Source of the DNA: Hymenobacter rubidus
GTDB taxonomy: Bacteria; Bacteroidota; Bacteroidia; Cytophagales; Hymenobacteraceae
Direction: 5' to 3'
Length of the DNA: 64,000 nt
NCBI RefSeq assembly: GCF_016734815.1
Contig: NZ_JAERQF010000003.1
Coordinates: forward strand, 62,001 to 126,000
Of this stretch, positions 18,262 to 25,857 are shown piece after piece; the first letter of the stretch is position 1, and every line of letters starts with the position of its first letter. Under the pieces are notes generated by a model. The model was given only the letters and a program-made list of their open reading frames with translations. It was not told the origin of the DNA and did not search any database. Both the position numbers and the translations under genes were made by a program.

Positions 18262-18879
18262 CTAAAGCGTATTTCCAAATTCCAACCGCTGCGCTGCTCC
18301 ATGGAAGTTGGACATCAGATGACATCCCAATGTTCGCAACTCTTCGATGATGAGCGGCTGCTCAAAATCTCTTGGATTACGCGTTATGAACAGTTTGGGG
18401 GAATCAGCCGGTAGTAGCCGCAAACCAGCCAGAACCGAGGCGTAGACCAATGCGTCTTGTGGGCTTAGCCCATGGCGCGCCTGCACCATTTGAGCCTCTG
18501 TCAGTACTTCGGAAGTGAGGGCCGGACCGAGTGCAACCCTTGCCAACTGAGCCGTAGTAGCATAGAGGCGGGTAGTTTGCGCAGCTGTGCGCTCGGTCAG
18601 CAAGTTGTTGAGCAAGCGCACCAAATTATCGGTGTCAACCAAGTCCACATCGGTTTCGCGGCGATGTTGCTCAATCTCGCGTTGGAAATAACTCTGTTGC
18701 TCGGCACGCTCATTGGAGCGATAACGCAAGGTTTGAAACACTTCAGTTAACGCATACTGGGGCACGTGTAACCGGTAGCGCCCAGAAATTGCACCGGCTA
18801 GTACCCGTTCGCAGGCAAGATGCTGGCCCTGCAAAAAGGCCAGTTCCAGAATGAAGTTTGACTCAACGAATACGTCCAT
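18262..18879 (-). CDS. PIN-domain protein (putative ribonuclease)
   Basis: Protein of 205 residues resembling PIN-fold RNases. The N-terminal strand MDVFVESNFILELAF replaces the usual DTN with ESN; further acidic positions are ALTEVFQTL, LSPQDALVYASVL and FITRNPRDF, the order expected of a PIN active site. The middle is a long helical insert (residues 60-110). It starts 4 bp after the stop of the upstream gene, so the two are translationally coupled. No classical antitoxin is adjacent; the upstream gene encodes a PD-(D/E)XK-like protein instead. The pair may be a toxin-like, defence or RNA-processing unit; function is inference. Confidence 0.75.
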   Translation of the reverse strand: MDVFVESNFILELAFLQGQHLACERVLAGAISGRYRLHVPQYALTEVFQTLRYRSNERAEQQSYFQREIEQHRRETDVDLVDTDNLVRLLNNLLTERTAAQTTRLYATTAQLARVALGPALTSEVLTEAQMVQARHGLSPQDALVYASVLAGLRLLPADSPKLFITRNPRDFEQPLIIEELRTLGCHLMSNFHGAAQRLEFGNTL

Positions 18880-18883
18880 CCAG

Positions 18884-19369
18884 CTACGCGGCTAACGGTT
18901 CGCGTTGAACGTAGCCCCGATAGATTGCCTGGTGTAAACCAGATTCTACTAACCAAGCTTGGGCCGGCATGGCTGAGAGTGTCGTTGCTGGCTTGAACAT
19001 AACCGAACCAAGCCAGGAAGAGACAATCAAGCTAAGCTCTTGCTCGCTAAGCGCAACAAGTGGGTAGCGTTCAATGGCTAAATAGTTAGCTAATACTTCG
19101 GCTGATGGCATTCGCCGGGAAGCCCTTTGCTGAATAGATTCGCTGCTACTTGCTGAAGCAGGAGGCCAAAGGGTCATTGCTTCTGGGGTTACCAACAAGA
19201 AGTAGCACGCGGCTAACCCCATTTTTTCGCGTTGCCGATTAACAAGCGCGTGTTGTCCGGATTGCATTGGGGCAGGCTGCCATTTTTTTACTTCTACCAA
19301 TAGCTGCTTTTCCCCCGTTGCGGAAGAAACGATAAAATCAGGCCGTATGCTGTTGCTGTCCGAGTACAT
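18884..19369 (-). CDS. PD-(D/E)XK nuclease-like protein paired with the PIN gene
   Basis: Protein of 161 residues. The N-terminal part reads RPDFIVSSATGEKQLLVEVKKW, with Asp after the proline and an E-V-K triad at the correct distance for a PD-(D/E)XK nuclease core. The region between about 65 and 105 (PPASASSSESIQQR) looks disordered, and the C-terminus (SELSLIVSSWLGS-like) is helical. It is first in a two-gene operon with the PIN protein. It could alternatively be a catalytically quiet nuclease-fold partner or antidote. It is not part of a restriction-modification system, as no methyltransferase is nearby. Confidence 0.6.
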   Translation of the reverse strand: MYSDSNSIRPDFIVSSATGEKQLLVEVKKWQPAPMQSGQHALVNRQREKMGLAACYFLLVTPEAMTLWPPASASSSESIQQRASRRMPSAEVLANYLAIERYPLVALSEQELSLIVSSWLGSVMFKPATTLSAMPAQAWLVESGLHQAIYRGYVQREPLAA

Positions 19370-19421
19370 AGGCGAAAGTTACGCAAAAAGGCAGCAAGGA
19401 TTGCAGGTTAGCCGTCACTGA

Positions 19422-19464
19422 AGCCCCGCCAGCGGCGGCCGACACGCCCCGTCGCGGCGGGGGC
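19422..19464. repeat. 43-bp direct repeat, right copy, bounding the nuclease pair
   Basis: Begins AGCCCCGCCAGCGGCGGC and shares the core ACGCCCCGTCGCGGCGGGGG with 18199-18241. It abuts the stop codon of the minus-strand gene at 19464. Confidence 0.85.
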
Positions 19465-19988
19465 TATTGCATGGGCTTGGGCAACGCGTACTGCTCCTTA
19501 TCGAGCAAGACGTAGCCCGTGAGCAGGTAGAAGCCGCGATGATGAACGGCCAAGCCAATGGCACTGCTATAAGCCACGGGGATATAAAGCCACTGCACGG
19601 CACCGTTCAGGCGGTGCTCTTTCAGGAGCGTTTTGCCGTCCATGGTAATGCGAAAACGTTCCTGAACGCGGCCGTTGCGGCGGTAGCGGGTAATGTGGCG
19701 CCAGGCAATGTTATCGGGTGCCCATTGGGCTTGGCGCACGCTGGTTGGGGCCGGCGGCGCACTCTTGAACGCTGACTTTCCTTGCACCACCACGCGTCGC
19801 CGGTTATCGCCGCGCACATTGGTAGTAAAAAATGCGCTGGTCTGTACGGCACGCTCGCGCAGCAGCGCGGCCTGGTGCAGGAGCGTGTCGCGGGCTGCCG
19901 TGGCGCGGGCGGGGTCGGTGATGAGCTGGGCGTGGGCCGGCGCGGCTAGCAGCCCCAGGGCCAGTAGGGCCCCAAGTCGGTAGAGCAT
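19464..19988 (-). CDS. Secreted protein of unknown function
   Basis: Protein of 174 residues. The ATG at 19988 gives a clean signal peptide (MLYRLGALLALGLLAAPAHA), better than the in-frame extension to 20162. The mature part has repeated strand-like segments (AWRHITRYRRNGRVQERFRI, WLYIPVAYSSAIGLAVHH) and ends KPMQ. No family is recognised. A TAGCTTTG box at 20015-20022 lies 27 bp upstream. Confidence 0.7.
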   Translation of the reverse strand: MLYRLGALLALGLLAAPAHAQLITDPARATAARDTLLHQAALLRERAVQTSAFFTTNVRGDNRRRVVVQGKSAFKSAPPAPTSVRQAQWAPDNIAWRHITRYRRNGRVQERFRITMDGKTLLKEHRLNGAVQWLYIPVAYSSAIGLAVHHRGFYLLTGYVLLDKEQYALPKPMQ

Positions 19989-20014
19989 TGAAAAAGCAGG
20001 CGTGGGGAAGGCGC

Positions 20015-20046
20015 CAAAGCTACTATTGCGACTCGCTCGCTCGCAA
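20015..20046 (-). promoter_or_regulatory. Putative Bacteroidota promoter for the 19988 gene
   Basis: The minus strand has TTG (20044-20046), then 21 bp, then TAGCTTTG (20015-20022), matching the -33/-7 layout TTTG ... TAnnTTTG, about 27 bp before the ATG. Confidence 0.45.
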
Positions 20047-20094
20047 CTGCCGCGGAAGAAAAACGGATTCATAACAATAAGGCAACCGCATTGC

Positions 20095-22626
20095 CTACCC
20101 CTCCGCCCGCAGCACCTCCAGGGGCGAGCGGCGCAGCACGTCGCGGCTGTTGAACAGCCCAATGCCGGCCGTGAGGACCGTGACCAGCGCCGCCAGCCCC
20201 AGCAGCGGCAGCACAGCCAGCCCGAAGCTGGCCTCGAATACCCACACGGCCAGCGCCCAAGCCGCCAGCACCGCCAGCCCGATGCCGGCCAGCGCCGCCA
20301 ACAGCCCCAGCAGGCCGTATTCGACCAGCGTGATGCGCAGAATCTGGCGGCGGCTGGCGCCCAGCGTGCGCAGCAGCACGCTTTCGCGCACCCGCTGGTA
20401 GCGGCTGATGACCACCGAGCTGCTGAGCACCAGCAAGCCGGTGAGGATGCTGAAGCCCGCCATGAAGCGAATCACAAAGGAAATTTTATCCACGATGTCG
20501 TTTAGCGTGGTCAGAATCAGGCCCAGGTCGATGGCCGACACGTTGGGAAATCTTTGCACCAGCTGCTGCTGCACGGCGGCCAGCGCGGCCGTGTTGGGCG
20601 TGTGCGTGAGCACCACCTGGAACTGCGGCGCCCCTTCGAGCACCCCGGCCGGGAAGATGACCAGGAAGCTGGGCTGCACCCGGCTGCGGTCAATCTCGCG
20701 CGTGCTGCCGATGATGGTGCGCTGCGGCAGGCCCTGCACGTTGAAATCCAGGGTATCGCCGAGGTGCAGCTTGGTGCGTTCGAGGTAGCCGCTTTCCACC
20801 GAGATGCGCGGGATTTTATCGGGCCCGATGACGGGCGCGGTGCCGGCCACGAGCTTTTCGGAGGAGTTCAGCGAGTCGCGGTACGTCACGCGGTACTCGC
20901 GGGTGAGGGCCCAGGCCGGGATGCCGCGCGCGGTGTCCTTTTTGATGACGGACACGGAGGTGCCGTTGATGGCGGTCAGGCGCATCGTCACGATGGGTAC
21001 GCGCTGGAGCACGGGTAGCTGCTGGGCCGTGAGCAGGGCCTCCACGCCGGCGCGCTGCTCGGGCTGAATGTCGAACAGCACGAGGTTGGCGGCCGATTTT
21101 TGTTCGGCAATCTGCACCCGGCCCAGCAGCATGGCCTGGGTGAGGAAAAGCGTGGCCAGCAGAAACGTGCCCAGCCCAATGGACGTGACCAGCGTCAGCG
21201 TCTGGTTTTGCGGGCGGTACAGATTGGCCAGGCCCTGCCGCCACACGTAGCCCCAGCCGGCGGGGAAAAAGCGCCGCACGGCCCCCATCAGCAACCGGCC
21301 CAGCCCGGCCAGCGCCCCGAAGGCCGCCAGCAGCCCCGCTCCGAAGCCCAGCGTGAGCTTCCAGTCGCGGGTTTGCCCGTAGGCGAAGGCCAGAATGAAC
21401 AGGCCAATAATGCCAATCACGATGCCCCGCACCGGGTCGGGCCCGGCCGTGTCGTCCTCAAAGGCCGTGCGCAGCACCCGCAGCGGCGATACCCGCCGAA
21501 TGCTCAGCAGCGGCAGCAGCGCAAACAGCACCGCCATCAGCAGGCCCGTGAGCAGCCCCGTGCCGATGGCGCCCCACGAGACGCTCACCGTGATGTCAAC
21601 GGGCAGAAAGTCGCCCAGCACGCGCGGCAGCAGCGTTTGCACGGCCGCGCCCAATGCCGCGCCCAGCACCGCGCCGATGAAGCCGAGGCCGGCCGTCTGA
21701 ATCAAATAAATGAGCAGCGCCTGCCGGCCGCTGGCGCCCAGGCAGCGCAGCACGGCCACGGCCGCTAGCTTTTCGCGCACGTACAGGTTCACGGCGCTGG
21801 CCACGCCCACGCAGCCCAGCAGCAGCGCCACGAAAGCCACCAGGCTGAGGTAGCGGGTGAGGTCGGCGAAGGCGCGGCCGGTGCTGCGCTGGCGCTCGGC
21901 CACGGTATCGGTGTCGATGTCGGCCGCGTCGAGGCGGGCCTGCAGGGCTTTGACGGTGGCCGCCACATCGGCGCCCGGCGCAAACTGGTAGCTGCGGGTG
22001 TAGCGCACACGGCTGCCGCGCTGCACTAGCCCGGTGGCCGTCACCTCCTTCAAAGGCAAAAACACCGTAGGCGCCACGGCCGAGGTAATGCCCGACTGCC
22101 CCGGCGTCTTCAGCACCCGCCCGATGATGGGCAGCACCACGTTGCCCACCTGCACTGAATCGCCGATTTTCGCGCCGAATTGCGTCATCAGCACGTCATC
22201 AACCAACGCTCCTGGCGCGGCCGTGGTATCGGCAAAGCGCCGGGCGGCCGCTTTCGGCTCGGTCTCCCAGGCGCCGTAGAAGAAGCCGCCGTCGCGGGCC
22301 CGCACCTGGGCCAGCCGGGTGCCCCGGCCCGGCCGGAACTGCACCAGCGAGGCAAACGATACTTCCCGCGTGCGGGCCGTGCCGAGGCGGCTCAGGGCCG
22401 GCTCCAGCTTGGCATCGAAGGGCTGGTTGGCGCTCAGCACGAGGTCGGCCCCGAGCAGCTCCCGGGCCTGTGAGTTGATGCTCCGGGCGAGGTTATCGCC
22501 AAAGGAATTGATGCCCACCAGCGCCGCAATGCCCAGCACAATGCTGGCCATGAAGAGCAGCAGCCGTGCCCGGCTGCGGCGGCTGTCGCGCCACGCCATG
22601 CGGAAAAGCCAGGAGGTGTTATTCAT
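20095..22626 (-). CDS. ABC transporter permease, YbbP-type FtsX family
   Basis: Inner-membrane permease of 843 residues. A first membrane helix (LLLFMASIVLGIAAL) precedes a large periplasmic domain. A first FtsX block (LVAFVALLLGCVG, then VLRCLGASGRQAL) is followed by further helices, a second periplasmic domain and a C-terminal FtsX block (FSILTGLLVLSSSVV, LLRTLGASRRQIL). The doubled FtsX architecture and this length match E. coli YbbP. It lies downstream of the matching ATPase gene and is separated from it by palindromic element A5. It probably moves a hydrophobic substrate out of the inner membrane; the substrate is unknown. Confidence 0.88.
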   Translation of the reverse strand: MNNTSWLFRMAWRDSRRSRARLLLFMASIVLGIAALVGINSFGDNLARSINSQARELLGADLVLSANQPFDAKLEPALSRLGTARTREVSFASLVQFRPGRGTRLAQVRARDGGFFYGAWETEPKAAARRFADTTAAPGALVDDVLMTQFGAKIGDSVQVGNVVLPIIGRVLKTPGQSGITSAVAPTVFLPLKEVTATGLVQRGSRVRYTRSYQFAPGADVAATVKALQARLDAADIDTDTVAERQRSTGRAFADLTRYLSLVAFVALLLGCVGVASAVNLYVREKLAAVAVLRCLGASGRQALLIYLIQTAGLGFIGAVLGAALGAAVQTLLPRVLGDFLPVDITVSVSWGAIGTGLLTGLLMAVLFALLPLLSIRRVSPLRVLRTAFEDDTAGPDPVRGIVIGIIGLFILAFAYGQTRDWKLTLGFGAGLLAAFGALAGLGRLLMGAVRRFFPAGWGYVWRQGLANLYRPQNQTLTLVTSIGLGTFLLATLFLTQAMLLGRVQIAEQKSAANLVLFDIQPEQRAGVEALLTAQQLPVLQRVPIVTMRLTAINGTSVSVIKKDTARGIPAWALTREYRVTYRDSLNSSEKLVAGTAPVIGPDKIPRISVESGYLERTKLHLGDTLDFNVQGLPQRTIIGSTREIDRSRVQPSFLVIFPAGVLEGAPQFQVVLTHTPNTAALAAVQQQLVQRFPNVSAIDLGLILTTLNDIVDKISFVIRFMAGFSILTGLLVLSSSVVISRYQRVRESVLLRTLGASRRQILRITLVEYGLLGLLAALAGIGLAVLAAWALAVWVFEASFGLAVLPLLGLAALVTVLTAGIGLFNSRDVLRRSPLEVLRAEG

Positions 22627-22659
22627 TTTTTGGTGTATTTGGGTAGCTGATAAATAACA

Positions 22660-22750
22660 GTCATGCTGAGCGCCGCCGAAGCATCTCTACCACGAGAGTA
22701 AATAATTACTATTGCAGTAGAGATGCTTCGGCTGCGCTCAGCATGACGTT
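22660..22750. repeat. Family A palindromic element, copy A5
   Basis: Arms GTCATGCTGAGCGCCGCCG and complement; the loop contains AGTAAATAATTACT. It lies inside the ATPase-permease operon and touches the ATPase stop codon. Confidence 0.9.
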
Positions 22751-23442
22751 CAGTTAATTATTTCATTCATTCCTGACACTTCCACCACCTTGCCGCCGCG
22801 CAGCCGCAGCGTGCGCTGCGTCTTGGCGGCCAGCTCCAAATCGTGCGTCACCAATACCAGCGTGGTGCCGGCTTCGCGGTTTAACTCAAACAGTAAATTC
22901 ACCACCCGTTCGCTGGTGTCGGGGTCGAGGTTGCCGGTGGGCTCGTCAGCGAAGAGCACGGCGGGGCGATTGGCGAAGGCACGTGCCAGGCTTACGCGCT
23001 GCTGCTCGCCGCCCGAAAGCTGGGCCGGGTAGTGACCGGCGCGGGCGGCCAGGCCTACGCGGTCGAGCAGGTCGAGGGCGGTGCGGGTGGCGCCGCGCTG
23101 GCCGCGCAGCTCCAGCGGCACCAGCACGTTTTCGAGGGCCGTGAGGGTGGGCAGCAACTGGAAATTCTGGAAGATGAAGCCCACGTGCTCGTTGCGCACG
23201 GCGGCGCGCTGGTCTTCGCTCAGGTTATCGAGCTGAATGCCGTTGACCCAGACGCTGCCCGAGGTGGCGCGGTCGAGGCCGGCGCAGAGGCCCAGCAGCG
23301 TGGTTTTGCCCGAGCCCGAGGGCCCGACGATGGCAAAGGTGTCGCCGGCTTGCAGGTCGAAGCTCACGGCGTGAAGCACGGTGAGCGGCTGGCCGGCGCT
23401 GGGGTAGGTTTTGGTGAGGTTTTCGACGCGGAGGATGCTCAT
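22750..23442 (-). CDS. ABC transporter ATP-binding protein, YbbA-type
   Basis: ATPase of 230 residues of the LolD/MacB/YbbA group. It starts at the ATG at 23442 (MSILRVENLTKTYPSAG); the open extension to 23625 crosses element A6. Motifs are Walker A GPSGSGKTT, Q-loop FIFQNFQLLPTLTALENV, signature LSGGEQQRVSLARA, Walker B VLFADEPTGNLD and the H-loop VLVTHDLEL. It pairs with the downstream FtsX permease. The divergent TesA-like esterase recreates the ybbP-ybbA/tesA neighbourhood known from Proteobacteria. Confidence 0.93.
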   Translation of the reverse strand: MSILRVENLTKTYPSAGQPLTVLHAVSFDLQAGDTFAIVGPSGSGKTTLLGLCAGLDRATSGSVWVNGIQLDNLSEDQRAAVRNEHVGFIFQNFQLLPTLTALENVLVPLELRGQRGATRTALDLLDRVGLAARAGHYPAQLSGGEQQRVSLARAFANRPAVLFADEPTGNLDPDTSERVVNLLFELNREAGTTLVLVTHDLELAAKTQRTLRLRGGKVVEVSGMNEIIN

Positions 23443-23490
23443 GGATTGGGGTAGGAGGGGATGGGGGAGGCGGGAAGGAGTGAAAAGGCC

Positions 23491-23585
23491 GTCATGCTGA
23501 GCGCAGCCGAAGCATCTCTCCTGCAATAGTAATTTAGTTGCGTTGCGCGGTAGAGATGCTTCGACTGCGCTCAGCATGACGTTCT
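23491..23585. repeat. Family A palindromic element, copy A6
   Basis: Arms GTCATGCTGAGCGCAGCCG and complement. It lies between the divergent ATPase and esterase genes, so it overlaps or adjoins both promoters. Confidence 0.9.
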
Positions 23586-23712
23586 GCTGCTGATGTTCTT
23601 TCAACGCATCACACCCGCACCGCACAACCGCGCCGCCACCCGTTCGTTATTCAAGACGTGGAAACCACCGGGATGTTTTTCGGATTTACGGTTTCGTGCC
23701 AATACGCCGCTT

Positions 23713-24411
23713 ATGAAATTCCTGAATCTGTCCTTGGCCGCCCTGTTGGGTTTGGCCCTCGCCGCCTGCAATTCCAACTCCACTCCCGAAACCGCTAAAG
23801 CCCCGGGCGCTGCCCCGGCCACCGCCGCCACCAGCACCCCGCCCGGCCCGGCCACCGGCAAGAAGCGCCTGCTGTTCTTCGGCAACAGCCTCACGGCCGG
23901 CTACGGCGTCGAGCCCGAACAGGCATTCGCCGGCCTCATTGGCCAGAAAATCGATTCCCTCCAGCTGCCCTACGAGGTGATAAATGCCGGCCTGAGCGGC
24001 GAAACCACCGCCGGCGGCCGCAGCCGCGTGGGCTGGATTCTCAAGCAGCCCGTCGATGTGTTTGTGTTGGAGCTGGGCGGCAACGACGGCCTGCGCGGCC
24101 TGCCGCTCTCGGCCACCCGCGAAAACCTGCAGGGCATCATCGACACGGTGCGGCGGCGCAGCCCCGGTGCGCAAATCGTGCTGGCCGGCATGCAGATTCC
24201 GCCCAACATGGGCCAGGCCTACGCCAAGGATTTCAAAGCCCTGTACCAGGAAATGGCCACCAAAAACCACCTCGTCCTGATTCCCTTCCTGCTCGAAGGC
24301 GTGGGCGGCGACCGGACGCTCAACCAGGCCGATGGCATCCACCCCACGCCGGCCGGGCACCGCATCGTGGCCCGCACGGTGTGGGCGGTGCTGCAGCCGT
24401 TGCTTCGTTAG
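23713..24411 (+). CDS. SGNH/GDSL esterase lipoprotein (TesA-like)
   Basis: Protein of 232 residues. The start at 23713 gives a lipoprotein signal (LALAACNS) and an Ala/Pro/Thr linker to about residue 48. SGNH blocks are complete: GNSLTAGYG with nucleophile Ser59, NAGLSGETTAGG, ELGGNDGLRG, and DGIHPTPAGH with Asp207 and His210. It hydrolyses lysophospholipids, thioesters or acyl esters at the envelope in characterised relatives. Its position divergent to a YbbA/YbbP pair is the conserved TesA context, suggesting linked lipid turnover. Confidence 0.93.
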   Translation: MKFLNLSLAALLGLALAACNSNSTPETAKAPGAAPATAATSTPPGPATGKKRLLFFGNSLTAGYGVEPEQAFAGLIGQKIDSLQLPYEVINAGLSGETTAGGRSRVGWILKQPVDVFVLELGGNDGLRGLPLSATRENLQGIIDTVRRRSPGAQIVLAGMQIPPNMGQAYAKDFKALYQEMATKNHLVLIPFLLEGVGGDRTLNQADGIHPTPAGHRIVARTVWAVLQPLLR

Positions 24412-24482
24412 GGCAAGAGGGTAGGAGGTGTTTTAAGGCGAAAGCAAAAGGGACGAACTCACACCCCCATACCCTCCTGCCC
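24411..24482. repeat. Palindromic element, family H (GGGCAGGAGGGTA type)
   Basis: Left arm GGGCAAGAGGGTAGGAGGTG and right arm ACACCCCCATACCCTCC ending GCCC form an imperfect inverted repeat around about 28 bp, filling the gap between convergent genes. Confidence 0.6.
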
Positions 24483-24494
24483 TCACACCCTATC

Positions 24495-24722
24495 CTATAT
24501 CACCCGCAGGCCGTCGAGGTTCACCTCGTCGCGCAGCAGCTCCAGGTGGCGGTAGGCGAGGGGCCGGCCGGCGTCGGTGCTGAGCTCGGGCAAGGGCTCG
24601 CGGGCGGCGTCGAGGGTGAGTTGGGTGAGTTTGCGCTCGCCGAGGTAGATAGCCACCGGGCGCCCCAGGCGGGCGTCGTGGGCGGCGAGGGCATGGTCGA
24701 TTTCGGCCAAGATGGTGCTCAT
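24495..24722 (-). CDS. Small hypothetical protein
   Basis: Protein of 75 residues, MSTILAEIDHALAAHDARLG, then GERKLTQLTLDAAREPLPEL and ending NLDGLRVI. The ATG at 24722 is preferred to the extension to 24806. The alternation of a helix with strands looks like a compact cytosolic domain, but no family is recognised. It is convergent with the esterase and divergent from murI. Coding status is moderately supported. Confidence 0.55.
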   Translation of the reverse strand: MSTILAEIDHALAAHDARLGRPVAIYLGERKLTQLTLDAAREPLPELSTDAGRPLAYRHLELLRDEVNLDGLRVI

Positions 24723-24861
24723 GGATAAAGAATTGAGCTTGATGGGAGCGGAAATATAGCGAGGTTTTGAAGAAGCAGGGAAATGTTGATTTACCGCGAG
24801 GCGCAACGCATTCCCTATCGCCTGGCCGTGGGCTGGTGCCCCGGCAGCGCGTGCTCCCGGC

Positions 24862-24869
24862 TACCTTTG
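24862..24869 (+). promoter_or_regulatory. Putative -7 promoter element of murI
   Basis: TACCTTTG, an exact TAnnTTTG match, ends 4 bp before the murI ATG at 24874, implying a very short leader. No clear -33 TTTG is visible. Confidence 0.4.
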
Positions 24870-24873
24870 CGCC

Positions 24874-25710
24874 ATGACTCCTGCTGTTTCTGCTGCGGCG
24901 CTGGCCGCCCGGCCCATTGGCATGTTCGATTCCGGCATTGGCGGCCTCACCGTGGCGCGGGCCGTGGCCCGGCGCCTGCCCCACGAGCGCATCGTGTACT
25001 TCGGCGACACGGCCCACCTGCCCTACGGCGACAAAAGCACGGCCGCCATCCAGGCCTACTCCGTCAAAATCTGTGACTTATTGCTGCGCCAGAATTGCAA
25101 GCTCATTGTCATTGCCTGCAACTCGGCCTCGGCCGCTGCTTACGAGCTGGTGCGCGAGTACGTGGGCAGCAAGGCCAAAGTGCTGAGCGCCATCGACCCC
25201 ATTGTGGCGCACCTGGGCCGGGCCTATGCCGGCCGCCGGGTGGGCCTCATCGGCACGAAGCAGACGGTGAACTCCAACGTGTACAAGAAGAAAGTCGACG
25301 ACCTCGACGCCGGCGTCGACCTGCACTCGCTGGCCACCCCGCTGCTGGCCCCCATGATTGAGGAAGGCTTCTTCAAGAACTCCATTTCTGACGACATCAT
25401 CGGGACCTACCTCGGCAACGCGGCCCTGGCCGACATCGACGCGCTGGTGCTGGCCTGCACGCACTATCCGCTCATTAAGGAGCAGATTGGACGCTACTAC
25501 GCCGGCCGCGTCGATGTACTCGATGCGTCCGATGTGGTAGCGGCCGATGCCGAGGCCTACCTGGGGGCGCACAACTTGCTGGCGCCGGCCGCGGCCACGC
25601 CGCCGGCGCACCACTTCTACGTGTCCGACTTCACCCGCTCGTTTGAAGAAAGTACGCGCATCTTTTTCGAGCAGGAAGTGCACTTGCAATACTACCCATT
25701 ATGGGAGTAG
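24874..25710 (+). CDS. murI: Glutamate racemase
   Basis: Cytosolic, cofactor-independent enzyme of 278 residues supplying D-glutamate for peptidoglycan. The N-terminal block is PIGMFDSGIGGLTVARAV, then YFGDTAHLPYGDKS. The catalytic cysteine pair is Cys82 (IACNSASAA) and Cys195 (LACTHYPLIK). The C-terminal 40 residues (FYVSDFTRSFEESTRIFF) match the longer Bacteroidota version. It stands alone between a small hypothetical gene and the IPT surface protein. Confidence 0.96.
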   Translation: MTPAVSAAALAARPIGMFDSGIGGLTVARAVARRLPHERIVYFGDTAHLPYGDKSTAAIQAYSVKICDLLLRQNCKLIVIACNSASAAAYELVREYVGSKAKVLSAIDPIVAHLGRAYAGRRVGLIGTKQTVNSNVYKKKVDDLDAGVDLHSLATPLLAPMIEEGFFKNSISDDIIGTYLGNAALADIDALVLACTHYPLIKEQIGRYYAGRVDVLDASDVVAADAEAYLGAHNLLAPAAATPPAHHFYVSDFTRSFEESTRIFFEQEVHLQYYPLWE

Positions 25711-25745
25711 CCGGACTCCTACCGTTCGTGTTCATTAATCCGTAA

Positions 25746-25777
25746 CTTTCCAGGCCCGGTATGGGGCTTTATCTTTG
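25746..25777 (+). promoter_or_regulatory. Putative promoter of the IPT/TIG surface protein
   Basis: A TTTC box near 25747 followed by TATCTTTG at 25770-25777 with about 19 bp between them fits the Bacteroidota -33/-7 pattern. The leader to the ATG at 25858 would be about 75 bases. Confidence 0.45.
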
Positions 25778-25857
25778 GCCGCAGCTGCACGAGTGCAGCC
25801 ACGTCTATTCATTCGTTTTCCTACACTTTCACTTTTATTCACCCATTTTCGATACCT

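Noticed and set aside
18262-19369. PIN/PD-(D/E)XK pair considered as restriction-modification or classical VapBC
   Set aside because: No methyltransferase and no DNA-binding antitoxin is encoded nearby; the partner has a nuclease-like core.
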